Shown in pieces: positions 1 to 10,856 of a stretch of DNA of 12,847 nucleotides. Below the pieces are notes generated by a model, which did no database searches, was not told the DNA's origin, and saw only the letters and a program-made list of their open reading frames with translations. The stretch is taken from assembly GCA_001969505.1 (NCBI GenBank), contig LSSK01001293.1, positions 1-12,847 of the forward strand. The letters run 5' to 3'. The stretch's first letter is position 1. Every line of letters starts with the position of its first letter. Both the position numbers and the translations under genes were made by a program. Source of the stretch: Zancudomyces culisetae. Its lineage: Eukaryota > Kickxellomycota > Harpellomycetes > Harpellales > Legeriomycetaceae.

Positions 1-3000
1 TGGATGAAGACGAACCGCCAAGGTTGATTTGATGGCTGGCATATAGGTGATTGTTGACCCACAAAAACTTGCCTCTCCCATATATCTGTACAAACGCAGC
101 ACCACTTTTATGTACATATTGAGTATTTTCCGGCTGTTGAAATGCTTCAGTATATTTTCGTTCTACACTATAGGATGGTGGAAAATTGCTGCTAGCTTCC
201 AAATCCAAAACAAACCCATGCGCCATCAGAAATTCCCGTTCAAACAAGTGTTTGGGCAAGTTGGTCAGTTGCTGCGCGGCAATTCCATTGTTGGATTCAA
301 CTCGTTCCTTGTCGACCCGCTCTTTGGCGAGGTTGTATACATTTGTGTTTTTCAATTTGCCAGCTTTGTATAATGAACATATCTTTTTTTGTGCTTCAGA
401 TTTAAGTTGGTGATATGTACATGTACAGTCATAATGGTATTGACAGCTCTGGTTTTGGAAAGATTTATCACAAGTAAAATGACCTTGATTATAATTTTGT
501 TTGTTAGCCAGGGACTGTTTTGCCATATATGCCGAAAATATATTTTTGGGGTTGGGTGGGTTTATGCTCAGTGCAAGTTTTTCAGGATAAAAAAACGGAT
601 CAGTTGATGTTTTTTCGTTAAATACATTAGTGGGCACTTCAACCAACTTCATTCCACATTTTTTAGCAATCAAACTCCAATTATGAATCAACTCTGTAAT
701 TAATCTTGGTGAGCAATCAATCCACTGCAGTGAAAAATGTGCACATGTAAGTGGATTTTGAAGTGCATCGAAATTAAGAATTACATTTTCAGACTTTCCA
801 CTCTTATGTGATGGATTAAGTTCAAGTTCAAAAGTCCTACCCATGTTAATTCGAAGTATTTCTTTACTCTGCTGAGTTGATTGCGATAATTTTGCACGCT
901 CTTCCATGTTCCCATAATACATTTGTCCAATGATTTTTTCTGTGTGGTATTTTTTCAGTTTGCGGCCCTTAAAGTTAGATTCATGCAAGTCTATATCTAC
1001 CCCTTCAGTTATCCCAAGCGGTTGATATAGCACACCATCATTTCTTTTAGTCCCAACACTACTTTCCTGTGGCGCGACAACGTCTTCACTGGTAATGGTT
1101 TCACGACTGCTGATATCTATGCTGTTGTTTCTAGTGGATCCAATGTGTGTCAAGTTGTGTGCATTGGCAAGGCTAGTTGAAATATTTTCAGAATTATTAT
1201 CCAATTTTTTCCCCAAGGTATCTTGATTCAATTGGATTTGATCCATGCTCGGATTGAGATGCTTTTGCTGTGGAGCTTGTACCTGGTTAGTAGTATTGAT
1301 AGTGGTGGTCGTTGTAGTAGTTGTGGTAGTTGTAGTAGTTGTAGTAGTTGTTGTTGTTGTGGTGGCGATTAGTCCATCTTTTATTGATGGAGTAACAGCT
1401 AGCGATTTATTTTCGTTAAATGATCCTGGATTAACTACTTCTGCCACAGAACTTTCCTTAGATAATAATGGTAGAGTATGTACTTTTATAACGGACTGTT
1501 GTTTAGACTCATGCTCTGTGACACTGGTATTTTTTTGTACTTGAGAATAAAATGATGACAAGCTGTTTATTAACTGGTTGTAATTGTTTGCACTTTTGGC
1601 CTTTGGGGATAGAGCATAAATGTAATACCCATCCAGAAAAGGTAAACCTCTGGCAGCATGAACTATGATCCCTCGTTTCAATAACAAATTCCCCACGTCT
1701 GTCGCCTGTTGTCTATTGTTCACGTCGACCAAATTCAACATTATCCAGTTGGTCAACTGGTTTCCTGTAAACACATTGCAGTAATGATTGTTGTGCCATC
1801 TATGCTCGGAGTACCATAATCCACAAAGTGGATGTTGAATACAATAGGAAATAAGATCGTCAGGAGAACCTGCATGCAAGTATAACTGCTGGCTAGTCGC
1901 CGGATTTTTCAGTAAAAACAAATCCTTTAATACTTCTGATACAGGTGGTGGAAATGGTGCGTATTTCTCACCATTTGTCACCCTTCTGTTGGATGTATGC
2001 ATTTCCAAACGCCAATTAACATATGCGGATGGATATAAGGAAGTATATCTTATTCGTAACAAATCACTTAAAATCAAATTACCAAACTTTATCCTATTCT
2101 GTCGTTTGGGTGAAAATAGTTGCAGTTTGGCTTCATGTGTCTCTGTCCTGTTGATTCCGGTTATTTTAGTCTTGTCCAAAAAAGTAGTAGGTACAGCCGA
2201 GATGCTATTTTCTGTGGGAATTCGACTTATTGGTGACGAGTTTGTTGTTTGAAACTGTTGTTTATTACCAACGGTTGAATCGGACTTTAGTAACAGAGTC
2301 TGTGATGGTCTTATTAAACTTGTTCCGGGATTTGACCCTTGGTTGTGATTATAAGAAGAGTTTAAATTGGTATTTGAATTTGCCGCAGAATTGAAAGCTG
2401 AATTTGAAGGAGAATTGCAATTTGAATTTGGATTTGAGTTTGGATTTGAATTTGGATTTGAATTTGGGTTTGGATTTGAATTTGAGTTTGGATTTGGATT
2501 TGGATTTGGATTTGGGTTTTGGCAAGTGTTTTCAATTGTATTCAAGTTGATATCAGAGCTGGTGCTATTATCAGTATTAATATTAGCATTAGAACTGGTT
2601 CCGAAATCAATGTCAGAATTGATAATCCTATGAATGGCATTGTTGTTACTGGATAAAAGGCTGGGTTCACGATTTGAGGTATAATCAGCATCAACAATAA
2701 ACTCAGAACTGTGATTCTTGACAACACTTTTGTTCGTGCTACCTGTTAAAACACCTCTTTCATTACTAGATTTGCGGTATTTACCCAATGAAAATGGACT
2801 ATCAAAGGTTTTTTTCACCTCAGTTCTGCTTGGTGAATCGATATTACTTTGGTTTGTAACTTGATCTGGCAAGAGATTAAAACTATTATCACGCTCAATA
2901 TTGGGCAATTCACTTTTTTTAGCCAAAAAATGCCTAAATCGCGAAATGTTGTATTTGTGATTTTTGCTAGAAACGAGAGGTGGTTGTTGGGAGGATATTT

Positions 3001-6000
3001 GTGGTGATAACGATGTCGATGCTGATGCCGATGTAGATGTTGACATTGGCGTTCCAAAATTTGAATCTTTATCCTTAAGTTTATCAGTCATAGCTAGCTT
3101 GTCACTGGCATTTTGAATCAATCCAATCTTTGCCAACAGATTTTGTTTGACAGTAGGTTTAAATGATTTGAAAAGCTGTTCCAAGAACTTTTCAAAGTTG
3201 GCTATTCTTAACTCTTCATCGTTTAAATAAGCACAAAATTGTGCATCCTCTAATAAATCTGGTGGGTATGTATCCATAGGAATCAGTAGATATCTCGACT
3301 TGGTTAGTTTACAATTTTTCAAATCCTGGCTATGTCCTCCAACAACTGCATGGTCAATTTCACTCCAATTAAAATCCTTCATTGAATTAGAATCAAAGCT
3401 TGCTGTTGCATTTACGTATCCATCCTTACTATTGCAGTGCCAAATTCTGTAGCTATAATCTACCTTTTCATTTTCGAATGGGTTTATCCATTGATATCGT
3501 GAAATTGTAAGTTCTGGTAATTGACTTGCACCAGTAACGGTATTTTCACTATATGAAATGAATTGGATTTGACGTCCATTAGATAAACAGATTGAAGACT
3601 GTGATGTATTTAGTGGGTATGTTGGTAAAAAAGCATTCTGAATGCCCATTTCCAGCGATCCTGTACCGCTGTTATACTGAGCCCCACTTTGGGTTAAGAG
3701 CGAGGTATTAGGATTATTGTTTGTTAAAAAGTTGCTCAGAGCTTTGGCCTTCTGGGAAGAAATCTGAGAGTTTTCAGTTTTCTGCCCCAAGCTATTGGCT
3801 GGATTGGTTGCTGGATTGGCTTCAGAGTTGGTTTCCAAAGATGTAGGATGGTAAACACTCTTGATTGCAACCTTCAGCTCGTTAGTGACAGTCATCTGCG
3901 TAGATTTACCACTAATTGGTTCATGTTGATCCTTTCTTGAGTTTTCATGCACACAAACATCATTTTCTCTAACAATATCTTTGCCTACCATTTGAGTCTC
4001 TTGTGGAATAAGAGGATCCATTCCAGTCTCTAAAAGTTCAGGAACGAGACTCAGGTTTTCAGTATATTTATCAGGCAATTTTTGATCAAGAAGTTTTTCT
4101 CCCATAGATGAACCAAGCTCTGCTGTTTTGAACTGAGTCTTTCCTCTTTTACATGTCGATTCACCTGATATCAAACCTCTAAACGTACCTGGAATCGCAT
4201 TTGCTGATTGATTTAGTAAAGTCAACCCACCACCATTACTATCTGGGAGTAGCAAGTGTTTTGAAAGGCTTGCGTCCGCTTTATTGGTACTTGTAGGAAC
4301 ATGCTGTGTTCCAACATTAAACGAACTTTGTAATAATCCTATATTATTTACTGATCCAGTACCACCACCAACACTGGTGGCAGTGGCGGCTATGCTGGTA
4401 GAAGTAGTAGCAGCAGCCTGCGTATTTCTACTGAGCAATGTTCTATCACCTGAGGGTAGGTTACGATTTACCTCAACCAATTGAAATCCCTGTGAAAGTC
4501 TTAGAATAACCAAATCATAAAGAAGTTGTTCAATCTTTTTGGCTGTCGCCACATTCTGCATCTCCTTACTTAAAGCTGACGGATTTAAAAATCCTGTGTT
4601 TTGTTTTATCTTTCGCTTAAATAGGTTCCCTTTGGATCTGAGATCGCTTCTACTGACCACGCCAGAGTTGGTATTATATTCATGCTTTGTAGTATACCCA
4701 ACACTATCTAGGTTTGGAAAATTGTACAACTTTCGAAATAACGAACGATCTGTGAAATCATTTGTGTAGATGTCCGTTGAACTTTTAAATAGATCCATTT
4801 TGGTAAATGCACGATCTGAAAACTCCTCCAGCTTCTCATCAAGTGGAATGTTTATGTTATACGAATATTTCGTGTAAAAATTGTCCAAATCAGGCGGAAT
4901 ATAATTTGTAGTCAAAGGAAGAACTTGTGGAGTACAGAGTGAAAGCCATTTGTTAGTATAACTAGACTTGGAACTCTTTGTCATGTTTGAATAGGCAAAT
5001 CGTTGTGTATGAACTGACCTTGCTACAAGTGTTCTATCTGGATTACACGGATCATACGCCAATCCCTGCCGCAGGTTTTTGGACCTTGTCGTACCCTCAC
5101 TCACAATCCCCGTAGATAATGAGCTGCTGCTTCCTACCACCCCATCTTGCAATAAATCATCATCGCCACCTGTGGAGACCTGCACTCCTCTTCCTAAAAG
5201 ATTGGGATAATCAAAGCTAGATGAAGAAATCGGTTCCCGTTGTTCAGACATGCCTCCATATCCAAAATCAGTGGTGGTAACACTTGCAGGATGTATACCT
5301 TCATATAATTCAGGAATGTTATTTTCAATGTTTCTGGGAGGTGTTTTGTTTAATTTTGAGAAGGGTAAAATCCTATACTCTGGCATTCTATTAATTAGGT
5401 AACGAGTAGAATAACTTTTTTGAAGTTCAGCTTGACTTGCAGGATAGTTTTTCACGCTTTTTTCAAATGATGCTGAACTACCTTCATTGTATTTGCGTAA
5501 AAACGATCGTTTATCAGTTCCCAATCGCATTCCCCTTTGTGGAGTTTGTTGAGTTTGTATACCTTTATTTTCATAATCTAATCCGTCAACCTGTGACTCA
5601 CCAATAAGAGGACGCCCCCCGGGTTTATAATAGCCTTTATCCGTGTCTTTCCTTATTTGTTCCTCAAAATTAACTCGTCCTGAACCAGATTTCCCTCTTT
5701 CCAAATAAATATGAAAATTTTTTTTACTCTGTTCAGAACTGTCAACATCTTTATCTGTGTTATTTTTCCCTTGTGGCGATTTAATCAAGAAATCTCTATT
5801 TTTTATGTAAAATACTTTTCTGTGCGAATTCTCTTTCCCTTCTCTAGGAATGTTAAACATTTCCATTAGCTTTTCTTTGTTGTAAGGCTGGCTAGTAGCC
5901 CTGCGGGCTTCGGCCCTTTTTCCAGATCTGAATTCTTCAATACCTGCCTTTGATTCATACGCAGATCCATATTTTTTGTATCTCATAGGCCAAATAAAAA

Positions 6001-9000
6001 CTCCATTAGGATCTATGTCACTGTCTAAACTGTAGTCATCTGAATATGCAGCCATACCATACGTAGCTGATTTAAACTTAACCACTCTTCCCTGGTCATT
6101 GCCTGTTGATTGTATTTTCAGCGACATTGATTTAATCTCTTTGATGCTGTCGATACCACCATGATAACTACGAGAATATCTCATCAAATGCTCCTCCGGA
6201 AAACCTCCTCCTGCAAATTTTCCACCACTGAGAGCCTCAAAATGAACTACATTTCTTCTCTGAACTTTGGTTTCTTGTATACTACTATCCTGTGTTTCCG
6301 ATGAAAGCTTTGAGGCAGGTTTCCGAGAAGATAGTTTCGCATTATCATAGTTACCACCAGCTGAATAAGCTATTCCACCAGATGTATTTTCACTATTCCT
6401 GCGTGGAAACTTTCCAGATTGAAGCAGATATTGCTTATTCAATCCTAACTTTTCTTTTACCTCAACTTCTTGTGATATAGCTTCTTGTTTCACAAAGGTT
6501 ATGGGCGGTTCTACTGAAGATTTCTTTATTAACCCTGTCATTTTTGCGTGCCTTTTAACAAGTAAAGTGTTTTTTGCTCTAAACATCGATTCTGATCCTG
6601 TTGGGAGTGAAGATGATACAAATGAGCGCATCTTTGTGTCGTTGATTACAGAGTTCTCAACTGCTCGCGCCAAAATAACATCTGGAGTTAGATCCAAATT
6701 GTTTACCTTGGAAGACCCATAACCCTGCCTGTCTAGAAGCTTGGATGTCTCTTGACGCTTAAAATTTTGATAAGTTTGTAGTTTTAAATCATTACCAAAC
6801 TCATTATTGCCAAAAACTTCATTTTTACCAGGAATTTCAACTGCCTTCATGACTAGATCCACACTATTCTTTTCATCTATCGACCTTTGGTTTGTCGAAG
6901 TAGTCGCGCTTGAAGCGTTTCTTGCTAGAATGCTGCTATTCTCTATTATCATCTCAGGATTAGTTTCATAACCGATATCTGATTTTTTTGGTTGTGCCTT
7001 GGTTCTGCTGATTTTGAATATTTGTGCATTTTTTTGATCAAAACTCAACCCTGTAGTCAACATTCCTGCTGGTACTTGCTCGAATTTCTTTCCACTTGTA
7101 ACTATCCTTTCTCTGTAATTCACTCTTGATCGTGATTCTTGGCTTTCAGCTTCTGGCCTTCCTTCGCTATTAGTAAACCTGTTTTCAAATATTTTATTCC
7201 CCACCGTTCGTGTGTTTATACTGGATTCTGGAAGCAAGTTATTTATACCAAACTCACCGGTAAAGCTCGAGCGCTTAATACTATCAATTGGTTTCCCTTT
7301 ACTTCTTTTTGTTTCTCTTAGCTCTTGTTCAAATTCATTTGAAAACGTTGGAATTCTTTCAAAATTGTTGTATCTGTACGAATAGTTACTTGTAACATCG
7401 GAATTATTGAGCGTCTTGTTGGTTAATTTGGTATTGAGAAACTCTTCTACTTTTTGTTTTTCTCCAGGAAGAAATGACCTATCCTGTCTTGAAATATTGC
7501 AAAAAAGAGCAGAATCGTAAGCTCGGCATGCTTCAATGAGTCTGTCGCTAGAATCACTTCCCAATGAAAATCCAAACGAACTTAGCTTAAAGTCGGGTAT
7601 CTGCGGAACAACTTTCATAAATTCAGCTATCCCTGTGTTTGCCAAGTTCCCTATTTTAAAATTCGAAACAAAACTGTTTTTTGAGCCGGTTTTTGGCTCA
7701 TCCATTCCATAAAATCCACAAGTAATCCAGCTAGGCTTATAATAATGTATCACTTTTAAGAATGATCGCGTTGTATCCTCATTAGCCGAAGAATTAGAAA
7801 CGCATGTTAAAGCCTCGTCCATAACTTGTGAATACACATTCCCTGGTACTTTTTTATTTTGTACCGACACACCATTACCTCCGTATTGTGATTTTGCAAA
7901 TACCTCGTGCTCTACAGAATGAGCTGTCGGTATCACTGATGACTTGTTATCCACACTCTTGGAATGGAATTCGCCTCTTTCTGTGTACTCAATTCGACTA
8001 TAAGCGCCATTTGTCCCCAAACCCTCGTATGGGCTCGTCCAGTTCTCTAAGTAATAATTTATGTTTTTTGTCCAGTTATCCTCATCAAAGTATAATGAAT
8101 CAAGTGTCTCTGGGTCTATTTTACGTGTAGCTTCGAGTCGCTGTGGCCAGTTACTGTTCGAACCCCCTTCTATGTCGCTTGTGTGTGCACCCATACCGAG
8201 CGGTACCATTCCTAAAACCCGATTATTATCTCTAACTCCCAAACCACGCTCATCATAGGCCCTTCTTTGGAGAGCAACCAGTTGGTCTTGTTCTGATGGT
8301 ACTACCGCCCCTTTATAACACAACACAGGAGGTAGAAATAGAGGTTTTCGCGATATGCACGCTAAATTTATTCTCAACCCCAAACTTGTTGTCCTCTCAT
8401 TAGTTATTCGCAGCAGTTTTTTGTCCACATCAAATATCCCGCTTGAATTTGTTACAACAGTAATAAATTTTCCCGTTCGCATCATATCATTGGTGATTAT
8501 ACAGTCTGTAAACGAATTCAGTCCTAGGTTAATCGCTTCTAGAAACCCTCCTTGTCTTGCTGGGCTCAGTCTACCCATAATCTCTCTGGTATTATTTGGA
8601 AACTGAACCTCTAGTATATCTTTAGAAAACTGTCTCAGTTCTAAATACAACCTCGTAATTATACTAGTCCAGTCTGCCCTAGCTTCCATATTTACCAGAA
8701 TTTTGTAGTAATCAGAGTACCAAAACCCAAGATCCTCATTAAACCGTGCTGTTGGTACATACTTTGCCTCTATCTCCTCATATATCACTCGTGTAAAAAA
8801 AATTATCGAAACCATATGATTTACACGAACTGTGTTCCAATTGGAAATAAGTTCGTGAAAAAATCTTAAAATCTTTGCTGAATACGCCTCCCCATCCTCT
8901 TCAAATTCATTTGTTTCCTGGCTGATTTGAATCATTATCACTATTCGACTCGAATCCGACCGTATTAGCGGTGTGGTACTATCCACAATACATCCACTTG

Positions 9001-10334
9001 ATGCAAATTTACCACCTCTAAATATTCGCTTAACCGAAACCTTAATCCCATTTTGTGTCACCAAGTTTTGCCCGCCATAAATCATCCTGCCATTCAATCC
9101 TCTCCACATCCGCCACATATCGCCTCTGCTAATCTTCTGATCTCGTATTGCAAACTCTACAAAATCTAATCCGACCTTCCTCTTTCCCTCACTCTTTTCA
9201 TCACTAACCCTGTTAACTACTGCTCGCATTTTTGATAGATTCTGCCCCCAAATTGACTTTGTCACTGCGTCTAAAATTGTAAGCTGAAACTGACCTGAGT
9301 CATTAATTATGTCATCAACTTCTAAATAAGCCACCCTATGTATGTCTGGTTTTATAAAACCCAAAGTATCGTATACTCCTTCATTCACATCTTCATCCTC
9401 TATCCCCACTGACGAAGTTCGCTTTTGTCCAGCTCTCTCTCCCTTTTTTTCTTTGCTTTTGCCCGCAGCTAAAATTTAACAAGAGTAAACAGTTAGTTAT
9501 ATCGGTATTTTTAACTGTTTATACATGAAAATATCATAACATTTTTACATCAGGCAAGCCAAGTAAAAAAAATGAATAAAAAGGCAAACTGCCCAAAACA
9601 ATAAATAGAAGCTTACCCTTGATGTTTTTAAAAGAAACTCCCCCGGATGACTCTCTAGCATAATTTTTGCTAGTACTTTTGCTATCCGATCTACCCCTGC
9701 CGTCAACAACGAGATTATGCAAGCCAATTTTATCTTTTGATGCCTTTGTATTGTCTGAATATAAATTACTACTGTTGTCCCCTTTAGGTAGATTGTTTTT
9801 TACAAGCCGTATAACCACAATATCTCCCTTTAGTAGATTGGGGAAGAATTTGCTGTTTATTCGTAATGTGGCTGTCGAAGTTGAAGCGGAATGAGTTCTG
9901 AAAGCACAATTTTTCCCCTCCATACTGTTTGCAATGTTTGGATCGTTACTTTTATTCATATCTTCCTCCATTTCGCGTCCTTCGTGCCGGTTCCCCTTCT
10001 TATGAAGAGTGTTTGACAGTTCGATTCCTTCTACATTTTGCTTTCCGCTGCCACTATCCGCTATCAAATTACCTTCCAACCTAGTATTTTGCTGTTCAAG
10101 TTCAGCATGATGTGCTCCGTCCTTTGGATCAACCTTCTCACCGAAATCATCATATCTTCCGGAGTTGCTACTAGATTGTTGGGCTTGTGATGTTTTGCTA
10201 GCATCCACCTTCCTCCTTAAAACCGACAATCCTTTTTCTTTAAACTTCATTGGTCTAGTTCGTGTCTGTCCATCGCCTTCATTTCCGTTTGCAGAATAGT
10301 TATTTCCGCGATTGGTATTTGTTTGGTCGTACAT
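1..10334 (-). CDS. IML1: IML1/DEPDC5-family GATOR1 (SEACIT) subunit, giant, C-terminus cut by window edge
   Basis: Model: join of 10334..9617 and 9468..<1 on the minus strand. IML1/DEPDC5 scaffolds GATOR1, which acts on Rag/Gtr GTPases at the vacuole or lysosome to inhibit TORC1; this role is family knowledge. At least 3395 residues are visible. Recognisable blocks: LRINSKFFPNLLKGDIVVI (157-175) and SRGDMW (near 353-358) of the N-terminal domain; RSDSSRIVIMIQIS (about 408-421) and NHMVSIIFFTRV of the SABA-like part; ACRAYDSALF (about 886-895); LPLTTNYIPP (1756-1765) and LRLSQGFQLVEV (near 1895) of the SHEN-like part; YSYRIW ending at 2249; a DEP domain (about 2775-2859); and a C-terminal domain with QWIDCSPRLITELIHNW and KCGMKLVEVP (about 3148-3183) and QYVHKSGAAFVQI (near 3360). 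The frame was checked at about 15 points from 9466 to 4 and contains no stop. The ATG at 10334 is the only start giving the conserved N-terminus. Usual family length is roughly 1,100-1,900 residues. Only a short tail should be missing. Confidence 0.93.
377..472 (-). other. Cys/His cluster inserted in the IML1 C-terminal domain
   Basis: Residues 3239-3270 contain six cysteines and two suitably placed histidines in the spacing C-x8-C-x2-H-x2-C-x-C-x2-H-x9-C. The cluster lies between two blocks conserved in the family: the KCGMKLVEVP region (near 3175-3183) and the final QYVHKSGAAFVQI region (near 3360). Zinc binding is inferred from residue spacing only; no named zinc-finger family was recognised. 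Confidence 0.5.
1301..1363 (-). repeat. Run of 21 threonine codons (poly-Thr tract)
   Basis: Residues 2942-2962 of the IML1 protein are all threonine. All four ACN codons are used (ACA, ACT, ACC and one ACG), so the tract is not a pure triplet repeat. It follows the DEP domain and sits in a disordered linker before the C-terminal domain. The plus strand of the same tract reads as poly-valine within a shadow frame. Confidence 0.92.
1604..1878 (-). other. IML1: DEP domain of the IML1 protein
   Basis: Residues about 2770-2862 read as a DEP domain. Arg-Trp-His (W at 2797) opens the conserved core, followed by the strand with NVFTGNQLTNWI, an acidic turn (LVDVNNRQQATDVGNLLLKR) and the hallmark PFLDGYYIY near 2850-2857. 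These match the family pattern of a Phe-x-Gly-x-x-x-x-x-Trp core, an Ala-x-x-x-Gly-x-x-Leu helix and a closing Phe-x-Asp-Gly-x-Tyr-x-Tyr. In DEPDC5 this domain packs within GATOR1; in the window it is flanked by disordered inserts. Confidence 0.88.
2411..2518 (-). repeat. Hexanucleotide repeat coding 18 Asn-Pro / Asn-Ser / Asn-Cys pairs
   Basis: Eighteen tandem 6-nt units of the form AAY-CCA or AAY-TCA encode residues 2557-2592. The order is five Asn-Pro, two Asn-Ser, two Asn-Pro, then alternating Asn-Ser and Asn-Pro, ending Asn-Cys, Asn-Ser. The units are nearly identical at the DNA level, mostly varying at one base, which suggests recent slippage or unequal exchange. The tract lies in the disordered insert before the DEP domain. 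Confidence 0.9.
3005..3043 (-). repeat. Imperfect Ser-Thr / Ser-Ala coding repeat
   Basis: Residues 2382-2394 read STSTSASASTSLS, encoded by imperfect TCN-ACA / TCN-GCA six-base units. It is a short low-complexity patch in the insert between the SHEN-like region and the Asn-Pro repeat. Confidence 0.7.
5000..7490 (-). other. Long disordered insert between SABA-like and SHEN-like blocks of IML1
   Basis: Residues about 900-1730 are rich in Ser, Asn, Lys, Arg and Glu with no long hydrophobic stretch and no recognised domain. Several basic patches occur, for example RSGKRAEARRATSQPYNKEK. The frame is open throughout. This insert alone is about 830 residues, against a few hundred in the equivalent part of animal DEPDC5. 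Confidence 0.7.
9469..9616 (-). other. IML1: IML1 intron 1 (148 nt, GT-AG, phase 1)
   Basis: The donor is GTAAGC (9616-9611) and the acceptor is TTTTAG (ending 9469). A CTAAC branch motif (9496-9492) lies about 24 nt before the acceptor. The downstream frame has a TAA stop at 9478-9476 just before the acceptor, so the long exon cannot extend further upstream without splicing. Conserved domain sequence on both sides supports the junction. The branch motif overlaps a perfect 10-bp inverted repeat (9486-9495 with 9512-9521). Confidence 0.9.
9486..9521 (-). repeat. Perfect 10-bp inverted repeat overlapping the intron branch point
   Basis: On the minus strand TAAACAGTTA (9521-9512) is followed by a 16-nt spacer and then TAACTGTTTA (9495-9486). 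The spacer ends with the C of the CTAAC branch motif and the rest of the motif lies in the 3' arm. In the transcript the branch adenosine would be paired if the stem forms. The arms are seen directly; any regulatory role is inference. Confidence 0.6.
9617..10334 (-). other. IML1: IML1 exon 1: disordered leader and start of the N-terminal domain
   Basis: This exon encodes 239 whole codons plus the first base of codon 240. Residues 1-155 are polar and low in hydrophobics (Asn, Ser, Gln, Lys rich) and look disordered. They are followed by LRINSKFFPNLLKGDIVVI, which matches the start of the IML1 N-terminal domain (family form: conserved Phe-Pro, then Gly-Asp-Ile-Val). The donor is G|GTAAGC at 9616. 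Joining to 9468 rebuilds an Ala codon (G plus CT) and enters the long downstream frame. Confidence 0.9.
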
Positions 10335-10494
10335 TTCTACAATATTTTAATTATTTATCGCAATTTCGGATTTCCACCCCCTCAAAGTACTTGTTTTTTG
10401 TTGGTTCTATTTAGTTTAGTGTGAGTTCATTTGATAATTTACCTTTCTATTCAAAAAAGAAGAAAAAACGTTTGAGCCTGTCTTTGCATACTTT

Positions 10495-10502
10495 TATTTA
10501 TA
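10495..10502 (-). promoter_or_regulatory. TATA-like element upstream of IML1
   Basis: TATAAATA on the minus strand lies about 160 nt before the IML1 ATG. In AT-rich DNA such a match can occur by chance, so this is only a candidate. Confidence 0.3.
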
Positions 10503-10736
10503 TTTTTGAGTCTACAGTGCGCATTTTCCTTTAGCTCAGCTTTGATATAAAAAAATATTAACTCTTGCATTAATTTACTTTCAACTCTTTTTGATGGAGT
10601 AACTCCACTCATTCTAGTGTACTGCTAAATTAACAAAACTGTTGAGATTAAATAATTCTGAAATTAATGCAGCGAATGGTTCGCCTTGAAAATCGGATGG
10701 TAAAAATTAGCCGAGTTTTCAGGAACACAAATATAT

Positions 10737-10742
10737 TTTATT
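10737..10742 (-). terminator. AATAAA polyadenylation signal candidate for the seven-helix gene
   Basis: AATAAA on the minus strand lies about 230 nt after the predicted stop of the upstream gene and about 400 nt before the IML1 ATG. The spacing suits a 3' end. Confidence 0.4.
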
Positions 10743-10801
10743 GATGCTGTTTTTAAACATAATAATAGTAGTAATGGGTAAATGGTGGGAGGGGGGGATG
10801 G

Positions 10802-10856
10802 GGTGTGAAAAGAAAAAGAGAGCTTTTTCTCTACTAATGGGGGTATATTTCACACC
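10802..10856 (-). repeat. Nested inverted repeat (two-part stem) downstream of the seven-helix gene
   Basis: On the plus strand GGTGTGAAA (10802-10810) pairs with TTTCACACC (10848-10856). Directly inside it AGAAAAAG (10811-10818) pairs with CTTTTTCT (10823-10830) around a 4-nt loop. The two stems are continuous on one side, giving 17 paired bases with a 17-nt bulge on the other. It could be a transcript structure in the 3' untranslated region of the upstream gene. No known RNA family was recognised. Confidence 0.5.

Noticed and set aside
1245-1544. Plus-strand frame with a poly-valine run
   Set aside because: It is the complement of the poly-Thr coding tract in the IML1 frame and has no domain features of its own.
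2367-2633. Plus-strand frame rich in Phe-Gly/Phe-Glu repeats (nucleoporin-like FG look)
   Set aside because: It is the antisense of the Asn-Pro/Asn-Ser repeat; the minus frame is part of a conserved protein.
1-9468. IML1 as a decayed pseudogene
   Set aside because: The frame stays open for 3155 codons in AT-rich DNA and conserved blocks are intact.
10595-10607. Short palindrome TGGAGT-A-ACTCCA as a transcription factor site
   Set aside because: A single 6-bp palindrome is too short to support without conservation or a second copy.
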